Source of the DNA: JBJENW01 sp051880395
GTDB lineage: Bacteria > Bacillota > Clostridia > Lachnospirales > Lachnospiraceae
Assembly (NCBI GenBank): GCA_051880395.1
Contig: JBJENW010000117.1
Location: 1-16,144, forward strand
Reading direction: 5' to 3'
Length of the DNA stretch: 16,144 nt
Every line of letters begins with the position of its first letter. The stretch's first letter is position 1. This document shows positions 1-7,644 of the stretch, one piece after another. The notes under the pieces were generated by a model, which worked only from the letters and a program-made list of their open reading frames with translations, searched no databases and was not told the origin of the DNA. The translations under genes and the position numbers were made by a program.

Positions 1-17
1 GATGCGGAGGTGGAATA

Positions 18-443
18 ATGAGTGAATCCATACAAAAAAAAGAACTGACGGTTGAAGCAAAAGTAGAAAATTTGGAAACAGTAACGGCATTTGTAAATGA
101 AGTGCTGGAAAAATATGATTGTTCGATGAAAGCACAGATGCAGATTGATATTGCAATTGATGAACTGTTCAGCAATATTGTATATTATGCATATCAACCA
201 GAGACGGGCACAGCAACCGTACAGGTAGAGGTAAGAGAAAATCCAATTGCAGTTGTGATTACATTTTTGGATAGAGGCATCCCATATGACCCGCTAAAAA
301 AGAAAGATCCGGACATTACACAATCCGCAGAAGAACGACAGGCTGGTGGATTGGGAATTTACATGGTAAAAAAGAGTATGGATGAGATTACGTACGAATA
401 TAAAGATGGACAGAATATTCTTTGTATCAAAAAGAAGATATAG
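18..443 (+). CDS. RsbW-like anti-sigma serine kinase / HATPase_c protein
   Basis: A 141-residue stand-alone GHKL ATPase of the RsbW/SpoIIAB anti-sigma family. These cytoplasmic proteins bind a sigma factor or phosphorylate a STAS-domain antagonist. The ATP-site motifs are visible: an N box (DELFSNIVYYAY, about residues 48-59), a G1-like box (FLDRGIPYDPL, about 83-93) and a glycine-rich G2 box (GGLGIYMVKK, about 110-119). The length is normal for the family. The start is set by GGAGGTGG about 5 bases upstream. It lies 32 bases before the exporter genes in the same direction and is probably co-transcribed with them. No STAS or SpoIIE-type partner is visible, but the window opens only 17 bases upstream, so one could lie just outside. 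The family call is firm. A role in controlling the peptide locus is inference from position. Confidence 0.88.
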   Translation: MSESIQKKELTVEAKVENLETVTAFVNEVLEKYDCSMKAQMQIDIAIDELFSNIVYYAYQPETGTATVQVEVRENPIAVVITFLDRGIPYDPLKKKDPDITQSAEERQAGGLGIYMVKKSMDEITYEYKDGQNILCIKKKI

Positions 444-475
444 AGAAGTGATTTTATTTTAGGAGCGGATGCAAG

Positions 476-949
476 ATGAATGAAGGATTATTCAGAAAAA
501 AAAGCATAGAAAAAATTTCGTCACCGGAGCAGCTCAATGAGTATATCAGAGTTTCCAATCCCAGCGTGTGGATGATTTTGTCCTGCATCATTATTCTTTT
601 GATTGGGATGTGCGTATGGGGTATTTTTGGAAGATTTGAAACTACTTTAGAAGTATCTGCAATCAGCAAAGACGGTGAAACGGTTTGTTATGTAAAAGAA
701 GAGAATGTATCGGATATTACGGAAGGTATGAACGTACAGATAGAGGGCACGGAATATCCGGTGAAAGGGATAAACACCTCTCCTGTGCAGATAACAGAGG
801 ATTTTGAGTCATATGCTTTACATATCGGAGACTTACAGACTGGAGAATGGGTGTATGAAGTTACGATTGATGCCGGACTTGGAGACGGAGTATATGAAGC
901 AGAGATTATAACAGAGAGCATAGCGCCTATGTCTTTTCTGTTGAATTAG
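476..949 (+). CDS. Short HlyD-like NHLM export adaptor
   Basis: A 157-residue membrane protein resembling the N-terminal part of NHLM-system HlyD secretion proteins. It has a short cytoplasmic stretch containing ISSPEQLNEYIRVSNPSVW, typical of this family just before the membrane, one transmembrane helix at about residues 32-50, and an outer part rich in beta strands. Usual HlyD adaptors have a long coiled-coil hairpin reaching toward an outer-membrane channel. That part is missing here, and the protein goes straight to a small barrel-like domain with an intact stop. This suits a Gram-positive host with no outer membrane. AGGAGCGG lies upstream of the ATG. The C39 exporter begins 12 bases after the stop, so the two are very likely co-translated. 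Family assignment rests on the N-terminal motif and on context. The function of the outer domain is unknown. Confidence 0.75.
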   Translation: MNEGLFRKKSIEKISSPEQLNEYIRVSNPSVWMILSCIIILLIGMCVWGIFGRFETTLEVSAISKDGETVCYVKEENVSDITEGMNVQIEGTEYPVKGINTSPVQITEDFESYALHIGDLQTGEWVYEVTIDAGLGDGVYEAEIITESIAPMSFLLN

Positions 950-961
950 AGGTGAGGGCAT

Positions 962-3142
962 ATGAAAAAGCAGACCATAAAGCAGCCGGTCACGAAAGGG
1001 TATGCAAAGGTTCCTGTTGTTATGCAGATGGAATCTTTGGAATGTGGAGCTGCCTCTCTGACCATGATACTTGCCTATTACGATAAATGGCTGCCATTGG
1101 AACAGGTAAGGGCAGACTGCGGTGTGTCGAGAGACGGTTCAAATGCAAAAAATATATTAAAAGCAGCAAGAAGCTATGGAATGATAGCAAAAGGTTATCG
1201 TTATGAGCCGGAAGAATTACGGAAAAGTGGAAAATTTCCTTGTATTATTCATTGGAATTTCAACCACTTTGTGGTACTTGACGGATTTAAAGGAAACAAA
1301 GCAGTGCTGAATGATCCGGCGAAAGGAAACTATTCTGTATCTATGGAAACCTTTGACGAATCTTTTACTGGAATCTGTCTGATGTTTGAGCCGGGAGAAG
1401 AATTTGAACCGGGTGGCAGACCAAAGAGTGTGCTTTCGTTTGCAAAGAAACGGTTAGTGGGAACTGGTGTAGCAGTATCCTTTGTCATACTTACAACCAT
1501 TATTACTTCACTGACAGATATTATAAATCCGGTATTTTCACGAATATTTTTGGACAGGTTACTGACCGGACAAAATCCGGACTGGTTTTTACCATTTATC
1601 ACTGTGCTTACAGCCTTTAGTCTGCTACAGATTGTGGTTGCATGGATAAAAGCAGTGTATTCTCTGCGTATTAATGGAAAAATGGCTGTAGTAGGAAGCG
1701 CAAGTTATATGTGGAAAGTTCTGCGTATGCCGATGGAGTTTTTCTCACAAAGAATGGCAGGTGATATTCAGGGCAGAATGGAAGCTAATGCAAGTATTGC
1801 GGAGACATTGGTGAATACATTAGCACCACTTGCATTGAATACAATTATGATGGTCTTTTACCTTGTGGTTATGCTTCGATATAGCATCCCTCTTACAATG
1901 ATTGGCGTGTTTTCCATTGTTATAAATCTGCTTGTGTCCAACATCATATCAAAAAAGCGAATCAATATAACAAGAGTGCAGATGCGTGATGCTGGTAAAC
2001 TTGCGGGAGCGACGGTTGCCGGTATTGAAATGATTGAAACAATTAAGGCAAGTGGTGCTGAAAATGGTTTTTTTGAGAAATGGGCAGGGTATCAGGCAAG
2101 CGTAAATACGCAGAGTGTCCGTTATGCAAAATTAAATCAGTATTTAGGTCTGATTCCGACTTTTGTATCTTCCTTAGCCAATACAGCAGTGCTGATGCTT
2201 GGTGTATGGCTTACCTTACAGGGGGAGTTTACGGTAGGTATGATTATGGCTTTTCAGGGATTTTTAACATCCTTTAGCGGACCGGCAACCACATTGATTT
2301 CAGCAGGACAGACCATACAGGAAATGCGTACCCAGATGGAGCGTGTGGAAGATGTCATGGAATATCCTACAGATGTGAATGATTCGGAAAAAGAATTGGA
2401 TGAGAACATCGAGTATGGAAAATTGACCGGAAATGTGGAGATTAAGAATCTGACATTTGGTTATTCCAGACTGGCAGAGCCGCTGATAAAGGATTTTAAT
2501 CTGAATTTAAAACCGGGCAGCAGGGTAGCAATTGTAGGTTCTTCCGGCTGCGGAAAATCAACGATTACAAAGTTGATTTCCGGACTGTATCAGCCTTGGG
2601 CGGGAGAAATTCTCTTTGACGGAAAGAAAATCTCAGAAATAGACAGAAGTGTTTTTACAGGTTCATTGGCAGTAGTTGATCAGGAGATTATTCTGTTTGA
2701 AGATACGATAGCCAATAATATAAAGATGTGGGACACCTCTATAGAAGATTTTGAAATGATTCTGGCGGCCAAAGATGCAAGCCTGCATGAAGATATTATG
2801 CAGCGTGATGGTGGTTATAATTATAAGCTGATTGAAGGTGGAAGGGATTTCTCAGGAGGTCAGCGGCAGAGAATAGAAATAGCACGAGTGCTGGCACAAG
2901 ATCCAACAATTATCATTTTAGATGAAGCAACTAGTGCATTGGATGCAAAAACAGAATATGAAGTTGTGAAATCCATTAAAGACAGAGGAATCACTTGTAT
3001 AGTAGTGGCACACAGACTCTCGACGATTCGTGATTGCGATGAAATTATTGTAATGGACCATGGAAATGTAGTACAGCGCGGTACACATGAAGAATTATAT
3101 GCACAGGACGGTCTGTACAGACAGCTTGTGAGTAACGAATAG
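962..3142 (+). CDS. NHLM-type C39 peptidase/ABC exporter (ABC1)
   Basis: A 726-residue peptidase-containing ABC transporter that removes double-glycine leaders and exports the freed core peptide. Residues 1 to about 135 form a C39 peptidase: Gln22 for the oxyanion hole, catalytic Cys28 in ECGAAS, His102 in NHFVV and Asp118 in NDPAKG, a complete active site. A transmembrane ABC domain spans roughly residues 160-430. The ATPase domain has Walker A GSSGCGKST (about 525), the signature FSGGQ (about 629) and Walker B IIILDEATSALD (about 650). This is the layout of the NHLM bacteriocin-system peptidase/ATP-binding protein. It sits between the adaptor and a second ABC protein, 14 bases before the latter. 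Its expected substrates are the GG-leader peptides encoded downstream from 6816. Confidence 0.95.
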   Translation: MKKQTIKQPVTKGYAKVPVVMQMESLECGAASLTMILAYYDKWLPLEQVRADCGVSRDGSNAKNILKAARSYGMIAKGYRYEPEELRKSGKFPCIIHWNFNHFVVLDGFKGNKAVLNDPAKGNYSVSMETFDESFTGICLMFEPGEEFEPGGRPKSVLSFAKKRLVGTGVAVSFVILTTIITSLTDIINPVFSRIFLDRLLTGQNPDWFLPFITVLTAFSLLQIVVAWIKAVYSLRINGKMAVVGSASYMWKVLRMPMEFFSQRMAGDIQGRMEANASIAETLVNTLAPLALNTIMMVFYLVVMLRYSIPLTMIGVFSIVINLLVSNIISKKRINITRVQMRDAGKLAGATVAGIEMIETIKASGAENGFFEKWAGYQASVNTQSVRYAKLNQYLGLIPTFVSSLANTAVLMLGVWLTLQGEFTVGMIMAFQGFLTSFSGPATTLISAGQTIQEMRTQMERVEDVMEYPTDVNDSEKELDENIEYGKLTGNVEIKNLTFGYSRLAEPLIKDFNLNLKPGSRVAIVGSSGCGKSTITKLISGLYQPWAGEILFDGKKISEIDRSVFTGSLAVVDQEIILFEDTIANNIKMWDTSIEDFEMILAAKDASLHEDIMQRDGGYNYKLIEGGRDFSGGQRQRIEIARVLAQDPTIIILDEATSALDAKTEYEVVKSIKDRGITCIVVAHRLSTIRDCDEIIVMDHGNVVQRGTHEELYAQDGLYRQLVSNE

Positions 3143-3156
3143 GAGGGGGAGCAGAT

Positions 3157-5370
3157 ATGGGGTGGTTTGACGAACAGATAAAACAGAGAAAAAAGAATGA
3201 TGATGATATATTTGTTGAATCCTTTGCAAATCTTGCAGGGTCCGTTATGGGAACGAGAATGAAGGAAGCCCTAAAGGATGACCGTCAGGCAACGAAAAAT
3301 GCAATTGACGAAATACTGAAATTTTACCATGTAAAAACAAAGGATATTCCGGATGACATCAGAGAACCGGATGAACAGTTGGAATATCTGCTCCGTCCAC
3401 ATGGCATTATGCGAAGAACCGTTCAGTTGACGGAGCATTGGTATCAGGATGCGATTGGTGCGATGCTTGGTGTTAGAAAAGAAGATCAAAGCGTTGTTGC
3501 TCTTCTTCCAAACGGACTGAAAGGGTATCGGTTCTTGGACAGAAAAAGCGGAAAGTACATAAATGTTGACAAGAACACGGAAAAACTTTTGGAGAAAGAG
3601 GCAATATGCTTTTATAAACCTTTTCCATTGAAGAAGCTGGGGATCGGTGATTTGATCCGTTACATTGCAGAAACACTTACGGTTTCGGATTTTATCCTGT
3701 TTGGTGTGGCAACACTCGGAATTACATTACTTGGTATGCTGACACCGAAGTTAAATAACATTATATTTTCAAGGATAGTGACAGATGGAAACTTACAGAT
3801 TGTTCTGGCTATGACGGTATTTATGATTTGTGTATCGCTTAGTTCACTCCTGCTTGAAAGCATTAAATCTCTGCTCATGGCAAGAATACAGACAAAAATG
3901 GATATTTCCGTGCAGGCGGCAACCATGATGCGGGTGCTGTCACTTCCGACCGATTTTTTTAAGAAGTACAGTGCAGGTGAATTGTCAGCACGTTCACAGT
4001 ACATAAACAGTTTGTGTGATATGCTGGTGTCTACCATATTATCAACAGGACTAACATCGTTGTTTTCGTTGGTGTACATTTCACAGATTTTTGTATATAC
4101 ACCGGGAATGGTGATTCCAGCACTGGCAATTATTATAATAACGGTAGCATTTTCTATTGTATCAGCATTGATACAGATGAAGATCAGCAAAAAACAGATG
4201 GAATTATCATCCAAAGAAAGAGGTATGAGCTACGCATTGATTTCAGGAATACAAAAGATTAAGTTGTCCGGTGCAGAAAAGCGGGCATTTGCAAGGTGGG
4301 CAGATCAATATGCAAAGCAGGCAGAAATGACATATAATCCACCATTGTTCCTAAAGCTGAATACAGTCATAAGTACAGCAATTTCTCTGCTGGGGGTTGT
4401 GATTTTGGACTATGCAGCAGTAAAGAATGGAATAGCAGTAGCAGATTATTATGCGTTCTATGTAGCTTATGGAATGGTATCGGGAGCTTTTCTGTCATTG
4501 GCAGGTGTGGCACTCAACATAGCGGACGTAAAACCGATTCTGCAAATGGCAAAACCAATGTTAGAAGCTGTGCCGGAGATATCAGAAGGGAAACAAGTGA
4601 TACAGCGGCTGATGGGCGGAATTGAGTTGAACAATGTGTCATTCCGTTATAATGATAGTATGCCGAATGTGGTAGAAAATCTGTCTTTAAAGATTCGCCC
4701 TGGACAGTATGTGGCAATCGTTGGAAAGACCGGGTGTGGAAAATCAACCCTGATGCGTTTGATGCTTGGATTTGAAAAGCCACAAAAAGGTGCGGTGTAC
4801 TATGATGGCAAGGATTTGAATACCATAGATTTGAAATCTTTAAGACGAAAAATCGGTGTAGTAATGCAGGATGGCAAACTGTTTCAGGGAGATATTTATT
4901 CCAATATCGTGATTTCCGCACCGCAGCTTACCATACAGGAAGCATGGGAGGCGGCAGAACTGGCAGGAATTGCCGATGATATTCGCAATATGCCTATGGG
5001 AATGCACACGCTGATTTCGGAAGGAAGCGGCGGAGTATCCGGTGGGCAAAGGCAGCGACTTGTGATTGCAAGAGCGATTGCTCCAAAACCTAAGATACTG
5101 ATGTTTGATGAAGCAACATCGGCACTTGACAATCTGACACAGAAGAAAGTATCGGAATCACTGGATGCATTGAAATGTACTAGGATTGTTATTGCACACC
5201 GCCTGTCTACCATTAAGCAGTGCGACAGAATTATTGTGCTGGATAAAGGACACATCATCGAGGATGGCAATTATGATGAACTGATTGCGAAAAACGGATA
5301 TTTTGCAGAGCTGGTAGCGAGACAGAGGCTTGATGATACGGAATATATTGGAAAGACAACAGTATTTTAA
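3157..5370 (+). CDS. NHLM-type ABC transporter ATP-binding/permease protein (ABC2)
   Basis: A 737-residue fused permease/ATPase, the second ABC subunit of NHLM systems. The first 165 or so residues form a soluble domain without the Cys-His-Asp peptidase triad seen in the preceding protein. An ABC transmembrane domain follows (roughly 170-450), then an ATPase with Walker A GKTGCGKST (about 521), signature VSGGQRQR (about 626), Walker B ILMFDEATSALD (about 648) and a switch His in IAHRLST. It probably pairs with the peptidase ABC protein to form a heterodimeric exporter, in which one half cleaves and both hydrolyse ATP. It is shorter than many ABC2 proteins, which often carry a larger N-terminal regulatory region. 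An AGGAGGGGGAG ribosome site lies 14 bases after the preceding stop. A small hairpin just after this gene marks the boundary with the biosynthetic genes. Confidence 0.92.
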   Translation: MGWFDEQIKQRKKNDDDIFVESFANLAGSVMGTRMKEALKDDRQATKNAIDEILKFYHVKTKDIPDDIREPDEQLEYLLRPHGIMRRTVQLTEHWYQDAIGAMLGVRKEDQSVVALLPNGLKGYRFLDRKSGKYINVDKNTEKLLEKEAICFYKPFPLKKLGIGDLIRYIAETLTVSDFILFGVATLGITLLGMLTPKLNNIIFSRIVTDGNLQIVLAMTVFMICVSLSSLLLESIKSLLMARIQTKMDISVQAATMMRVLSLPTDFFKKYSAGELSARSQYINSLCDMLVSTILSTGLTSLFSLVYISQIFVYTPGMVIPALAIIIITVAFSIVSALIQMKISKKQMELSSKERGMSYALISGIQKIKLSGAEKRAFARWADQYAKQAEMTYNPPLFLKLNTVISTAISLLGVVILDYAAVKNGIAVADYYAFYVAYGMVSGAFLSLAGVALNIADVKPILQMAKPMLEAVPEISEGKQVIQRLMGGIELNNVSFRYNDSMPNVVENLSLKIRPGQYVAIVGKTGCGKSTLMRLMLGFEKPQKGAVYYDGKDLNTIDLKSLRRKIGVVMQDGKLFQGDIYSNIVISAPQLTIQEAWEAAELAGIADDIRNMPMGMHTLISEGSGGVSGGQRQRLVIARAIAPKPKILMFDEATSALDNLTQKKVSESLDALKCTRIVIAHRLSTIKQCDRIIVLDKGHIIEDGNYDELIAKNGYFAELVARQRLDDTEYIGKTTVF

Positions 5371-5372
5371 CA

Positions 5373-5397
5373 AAAAGATTAGCCCCTTTAGTCTTTT
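5373..5397 (+). terminator. Small hairpin with T-run: weak terminator or attenuator
   Basis: A 9-pair stem (AAAAGATTA with TAGTCTTTT, one G-T pair) closes a 7-base loop, and its right arm ends in TTTT. It begins 2 bases after the ABC2 stop and lies upstream of the maturase ribosome site. The stem is A/T-rich, so termination would be partial at best. It could lower transporter-to-maturase read-through or act as an RNA processing site. This is sequence reading only, with no energy calculation. Confidence 0.35.
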
Positions 5398-5421
5398 ATA
5401 CCTGAAAGAAAGGAGAATGCG

Positions 5422-6819
5422 ATGAAATACATATTAAGTGAGAATATTGCCCTACGCTCATGGTGGCTCGTTCCCTATGCGTACTATATGCGGAATATAA
5501 AGACTGCAGTGGGATTAAAGCAGGAAGAATTTGAAATATTGCGTTGTTGTGATGGTATTCAGGAGTTAGAAGACAGTCCGGTGCTTCGTACATTGTTGGA
5601 GAAGCATCTTTGCAGAGATGCAAAAGAGGGAGAAACTCTATCAGATTGGCAGAAGTACAAAGACTGTGATAACAGATATATGCCGGCTATGAACTGGATG
5701 ATTACGGGAAAATGCAATTATAACTGTCTGCACTGCTTTAATGCTGCGGACAATGCACCACTTATGTCGGAATGGACATTAGAAGAAGCAGAAAAACTGT
5801 TAAATGAAGCAGAACAGTGTGGTATCAATGCCTTTACTATTACCGGTGGAGAACCAATGTTACATAAGAACTTTCTTGAGATGATAGAAGGAATTTACAA
5901 GCGTGGAATGTTCGTGGAAGAATTGAATACCAATGGATCTTTTATTACTCAACAGATACTTGTCCGTATGAAAGAAATCGGCTGCATTCCGCTGATGAAA
6001 ATTTCCTTTGACGGTATCGGACATCATGACTGGCTGCGAAACTGGAAAGGAGCAGAAGAATCAGCATTACAGGCAATTAAGCTGTGTATAGCAAACGGAT
6101 TTCCGGTAAAGGCACAGACAAATGTGCACAGAAATAATGTAGATTCCATGCTGGAGACAGCAAAACTGATGGATAGTCTTGGTGTTCGTGAAATGCGAAT
6201 CATCCGAACCACTGAAGCACCACGCTGGGTGCAGAACGCCGGGGATGCAACCTTAGAATTAACAGAATACTTTGACCGTATGCTGCAGTTTGTTGATGAG
6301 TACCGGAAAGCGGATTGCGAGATGGCAGTTACGGTATGGCAGTTTATGGCTGCCTATCCGAGAACGAAGTCTTACTCTATAAGTGCAGTTGCATACCGAG
6401 AGGAGGAATATCGTGACAGTATTCCAGTCTGTAAAGGAAATCGTGGAATGATTGCAGTGGCGGCAAATGGTCAGATTTATCCATGCCATCAAATGTCAGG
6501 CTATTACGATGGACATGGCTGGGACTTGGGAAATGTTAAGACAGGAAGCCTGCAGAAAGCATTACAGAGTGGCAGGTATCTTTCAGAAATCTGCACAACG
6601 GTTAAGAATTTGGCAGACAAGAATGATACTTGTGCGACTTGTAAATTTTTCAAGTATTGCTGTGGTGGCCGCCGTGCTATCGGACTTGCCTTAACAGGTG
6701 ATAAATTAGGGTCTGATAAATCTAAATGTTTATTTTATGAACAGGGATATTACCAGAAGGTAACAAAGACAATGGGTGATTGGAAGAATCTGACACCAAT
6801 AAAAGAGGAGATTGTATGA
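5422..6819 (+). CDS. Radical SAM/SPASM peptide maturase
   Basis: A 465-residue cytoplasmic radical SAM enzyme expected to modify the nearby precursor peptides. The first 90 or so residues form a small domain typical of RiPP maturases, probably for leader recognition. Cys98, Cys102 and Cys105 (CNYNCLHC) bind the SAM-cleaving [4Fe-4S] cluster, and TGGEP follows at about residue 140. The C-terminal SPASM region has cysteines at 337, 355, 404, 407, 413, 414 and 436, placed to bind auxiliary clusters. The start has AAAGGAGA just upstream. The TGA stop overlaps the ATG of the first precursor gene by 4 bases, a strong sign of translational coupling. Such enzymes make Cys thioether bonds, epimerise residues or form other C-C or C-S links. 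The Cys-rich cores suggest thioethers, but the exact reaction cannot be read here. Its 3' half is duplicated at 7648-8334. Confidence 0.93.
   Translation: MKYILSENIALRSWWLVPYAYYMRNIKTAVGLKQEEFEILRCCDGIQELEDSPVLRTLLEKHLCRDAKEGETLSDWQKYKDCDNRYMPAMNWMITGKCNYNCLHCFNAADNAPLMSEWTLEEAEKLLNEAEQCGINAFTITGGEPMLHKNFLEMIEGIYKRGMFVEELNTNGSFITQQILVRMKEIGCIPLMKISFDGIGHHDWLRNWKGAEESALQAIKLCIANGFPVKAQTNVHRNNVDSMLETAKLMDSLGVREMRIIRTTEAPRWVQNAGDATLELTEYFDRMLQFVDEYRKADCEMAVTVWQFMAAYPRTKSYSISAVAYREEEYRDSIPVCKGNRGMIAVAANGQIYPCHQMSGYYDGHGWDLGNVKTGSLQKALQSGRYLSEICTTVKNLADKNDTCATCKFFKYCCGGRRAIGLALTGDKLGSDKSKCLFYEQGYYQKVTKTMGDWKNLTPIKEEIV
6124..6810 (+). repeat. Direct repeat, copy 1 (3' half of maturase gene)
   Basis: This 687-base segment recurs at 7648-8334, offset by exactly 1524 bases. 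By eye there are 6 mismatches, all in the first 125 or so bases; from about 6247 to 6810 I see none. The match ends at the AGAGGAG ribosome site. Beyond it one copy leads into the 6816 precursor and the other into the 8345 precursor. Confidence 0.93.
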
Positions 6820-7109
6820 ATGGACAAAAAAACATAAAGGAGTCTTTTGAACTGACAGATGAGGAAGTAAAAGATGTGTCCGGTGGTGGCGGTGATAGTG
6901 ATTTATATAAGGGGTGTCCGCTTGAAAATATCATCCTTACAATGCGGAGTACAGTCTGTCCGCTTTGTGGTGGTACACAGGCGTATTTTCGTCATACATC
7001 ATGGTCCTTTGAGGGACGTGGTTCATGGAAAGCTAAATGTCTTTGCATGAATCATGTACACGCTGAAGGTTTTTGTGCAGTAACACTCAGACAGGCGGCT
7101 ACATGGTAA
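6816..7109 (+). CDS. Double-glycine precursor peptide, Cys-rich core
   Basis: A 97-residue RiPP precursor candidate. The ATG overlaps the maturase stop (ATGA) and has AGAGGAG about 6 bases upstream. An in-frame ATG at 6780 has no ribosome site and lies inside the maturase gene, so 6816 is preferred. The leader is short, with ELTDEEVKDVSGG at residues 12-24, and is not of Nif11 type. The region after the glycines has six cysteines at 34, 48, 51, 75, 77 and 87, with CPLCGG looking like a zinc knuckle and CLC as a possible second half. Aromatic and basic residues are common between them. A very similar leader appears in the 8983 gene. Its place directly behind the maturase makes it a prime substrate. 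The nature of the modification and the product's activity are unknown. Confidence 0.85.
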   Translation: MNGQKNIKESFELTDEEVKDVSGGGGDSDLYKGCPLENIILTMRSTVCPLCGGTQAYFRHTSWSFEGRGSWKAKCLCMNHVHAEGFCAVTLRQAATW

Positions 7110-7146
7110 GAAGTAATCGGAATTTTTGCAAGATAAAATTATATAC

Positions 7147-7292
7147 GAGGAGGATTCTATTCGGCTGAAGAAGCAGAAAAGCGGTTTGCACACTTTCATT
7201 AAAGTGGAGAACTTTCGGATGATGAACTGAATAATGTGGCAGGAGGTTCACTTACATTTTCGTATGGTTGTTGTGTAGGGCAAATGTATTAG
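7147..7292 (+). pseudogene. Broken Nif11-type precursor remnant
   Basis: From about 7164 the + strand reads AEEAEKRFAHFH, a stop (TAA at 7200-7202), then SGELSDDELNNVAGG and a core SLTFSYGCCVGQMY ending at TAG 7290-7292. This matches the second half of the 8345 peptide, including the SLTFS core start. A ribosome-site-like GAGGAGG lies at about 7146-7152, directly before the surviving leader piece, so the ATG and first 38 or so codons seem to have been deleted. In addition, the Gln codon of KLHQ appears as TAA. Two lesions make expression unlikely. The 7110-7326 stretch holds this remnant and otherwise only the ribosome site of the next gene. Confidence 0.8.
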
Positions 7293-7326
7293 GCAATAAA
7301 AAAATCTAAGGAAGGAGGAAGCTGAT

Positions 7327-7632
7327 ATGAGTGAACAGGAAATCTCAAAAGATATTTTGGCAAAAGCAAAACAGACAGGAAGTGTGGAAGAACTGCTTGC
7401 ATTGGCAAAAGAGAATGAACTGGAACTGACACAGGAGCAGGCAGAAGAATATTTTGTGAAACTTCATCAGACAGGAGAACTTGCAGATGATGAATTAGAC
7501 AATGTAGCAGGTGGAGGATGTTCCTTTGAGTGTGAGAAATGTGGAAGTAAGCGGTTATCATTGACAAGTTTTACCTATCATTGTATGGATTGCGGTCATG
7601 TGGGTCGTCACTCTGGTGGTGTTCATCGTTAG
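7327..7632 (+). CDS. Nif11-leader precursor with zinc-ribbon-like core
   Basis: A 101-residue precursor. Residues 1-63 are a Nif11-type leader: a MSEQ start, the helical AKAKQTGSVEELLALAKE, then ELADDELDNVAGG. Residues 64-101 form the presumed core, with cysteines at 65, 69, 72, 86 and 89, arranged as CEKCG, 13 residues, then CMDCG, the spacing of a small zinc ribbon. It ends with a His/Arg/Gly-rich tail. AAGGAGGAAG lies just upstream of the ATG. The C39 exporter should cut after Gly62-Gly63. It is closely related to the 8611 gene in both leader and core layout. Nif11 leaders are established RiPP leaders. A metal-binding or thioether-linked core is inference from the cysteine layout. Confidence 0.9.
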   Translation: MSEQEISKDILAKAKQTGSVEELLALAKENELELTQEQAEEYFVKLHQTGELADDELDNVAGGGCSFECEKCGSKRLSLTSFTYHCMDCGHVGRHSGGVHR

Positions 7633-7644
7633 AAAAACAAAACA

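Noticed and set aside
3660..4214. Long antisense open frame (184 codons) opposite the ABC2 gene
   Set aside because: It is a shadow of a strongly supported coding gene, with no ribosome site or recognisable domain. The same holds for the other antisense frames.
6780..6815. Upstream in-frame ATG for the first precursor
   Set aside because: It lies in the maturase gene without a ribosome site. ATG 6816 overlaps the maturase stop and has AGAGGAG upstream.
7126..7145. Possible promoter after the first precursor (TTGCAA and TATATA)
   Set aside because: The spacing is only 8 bases, far too short.
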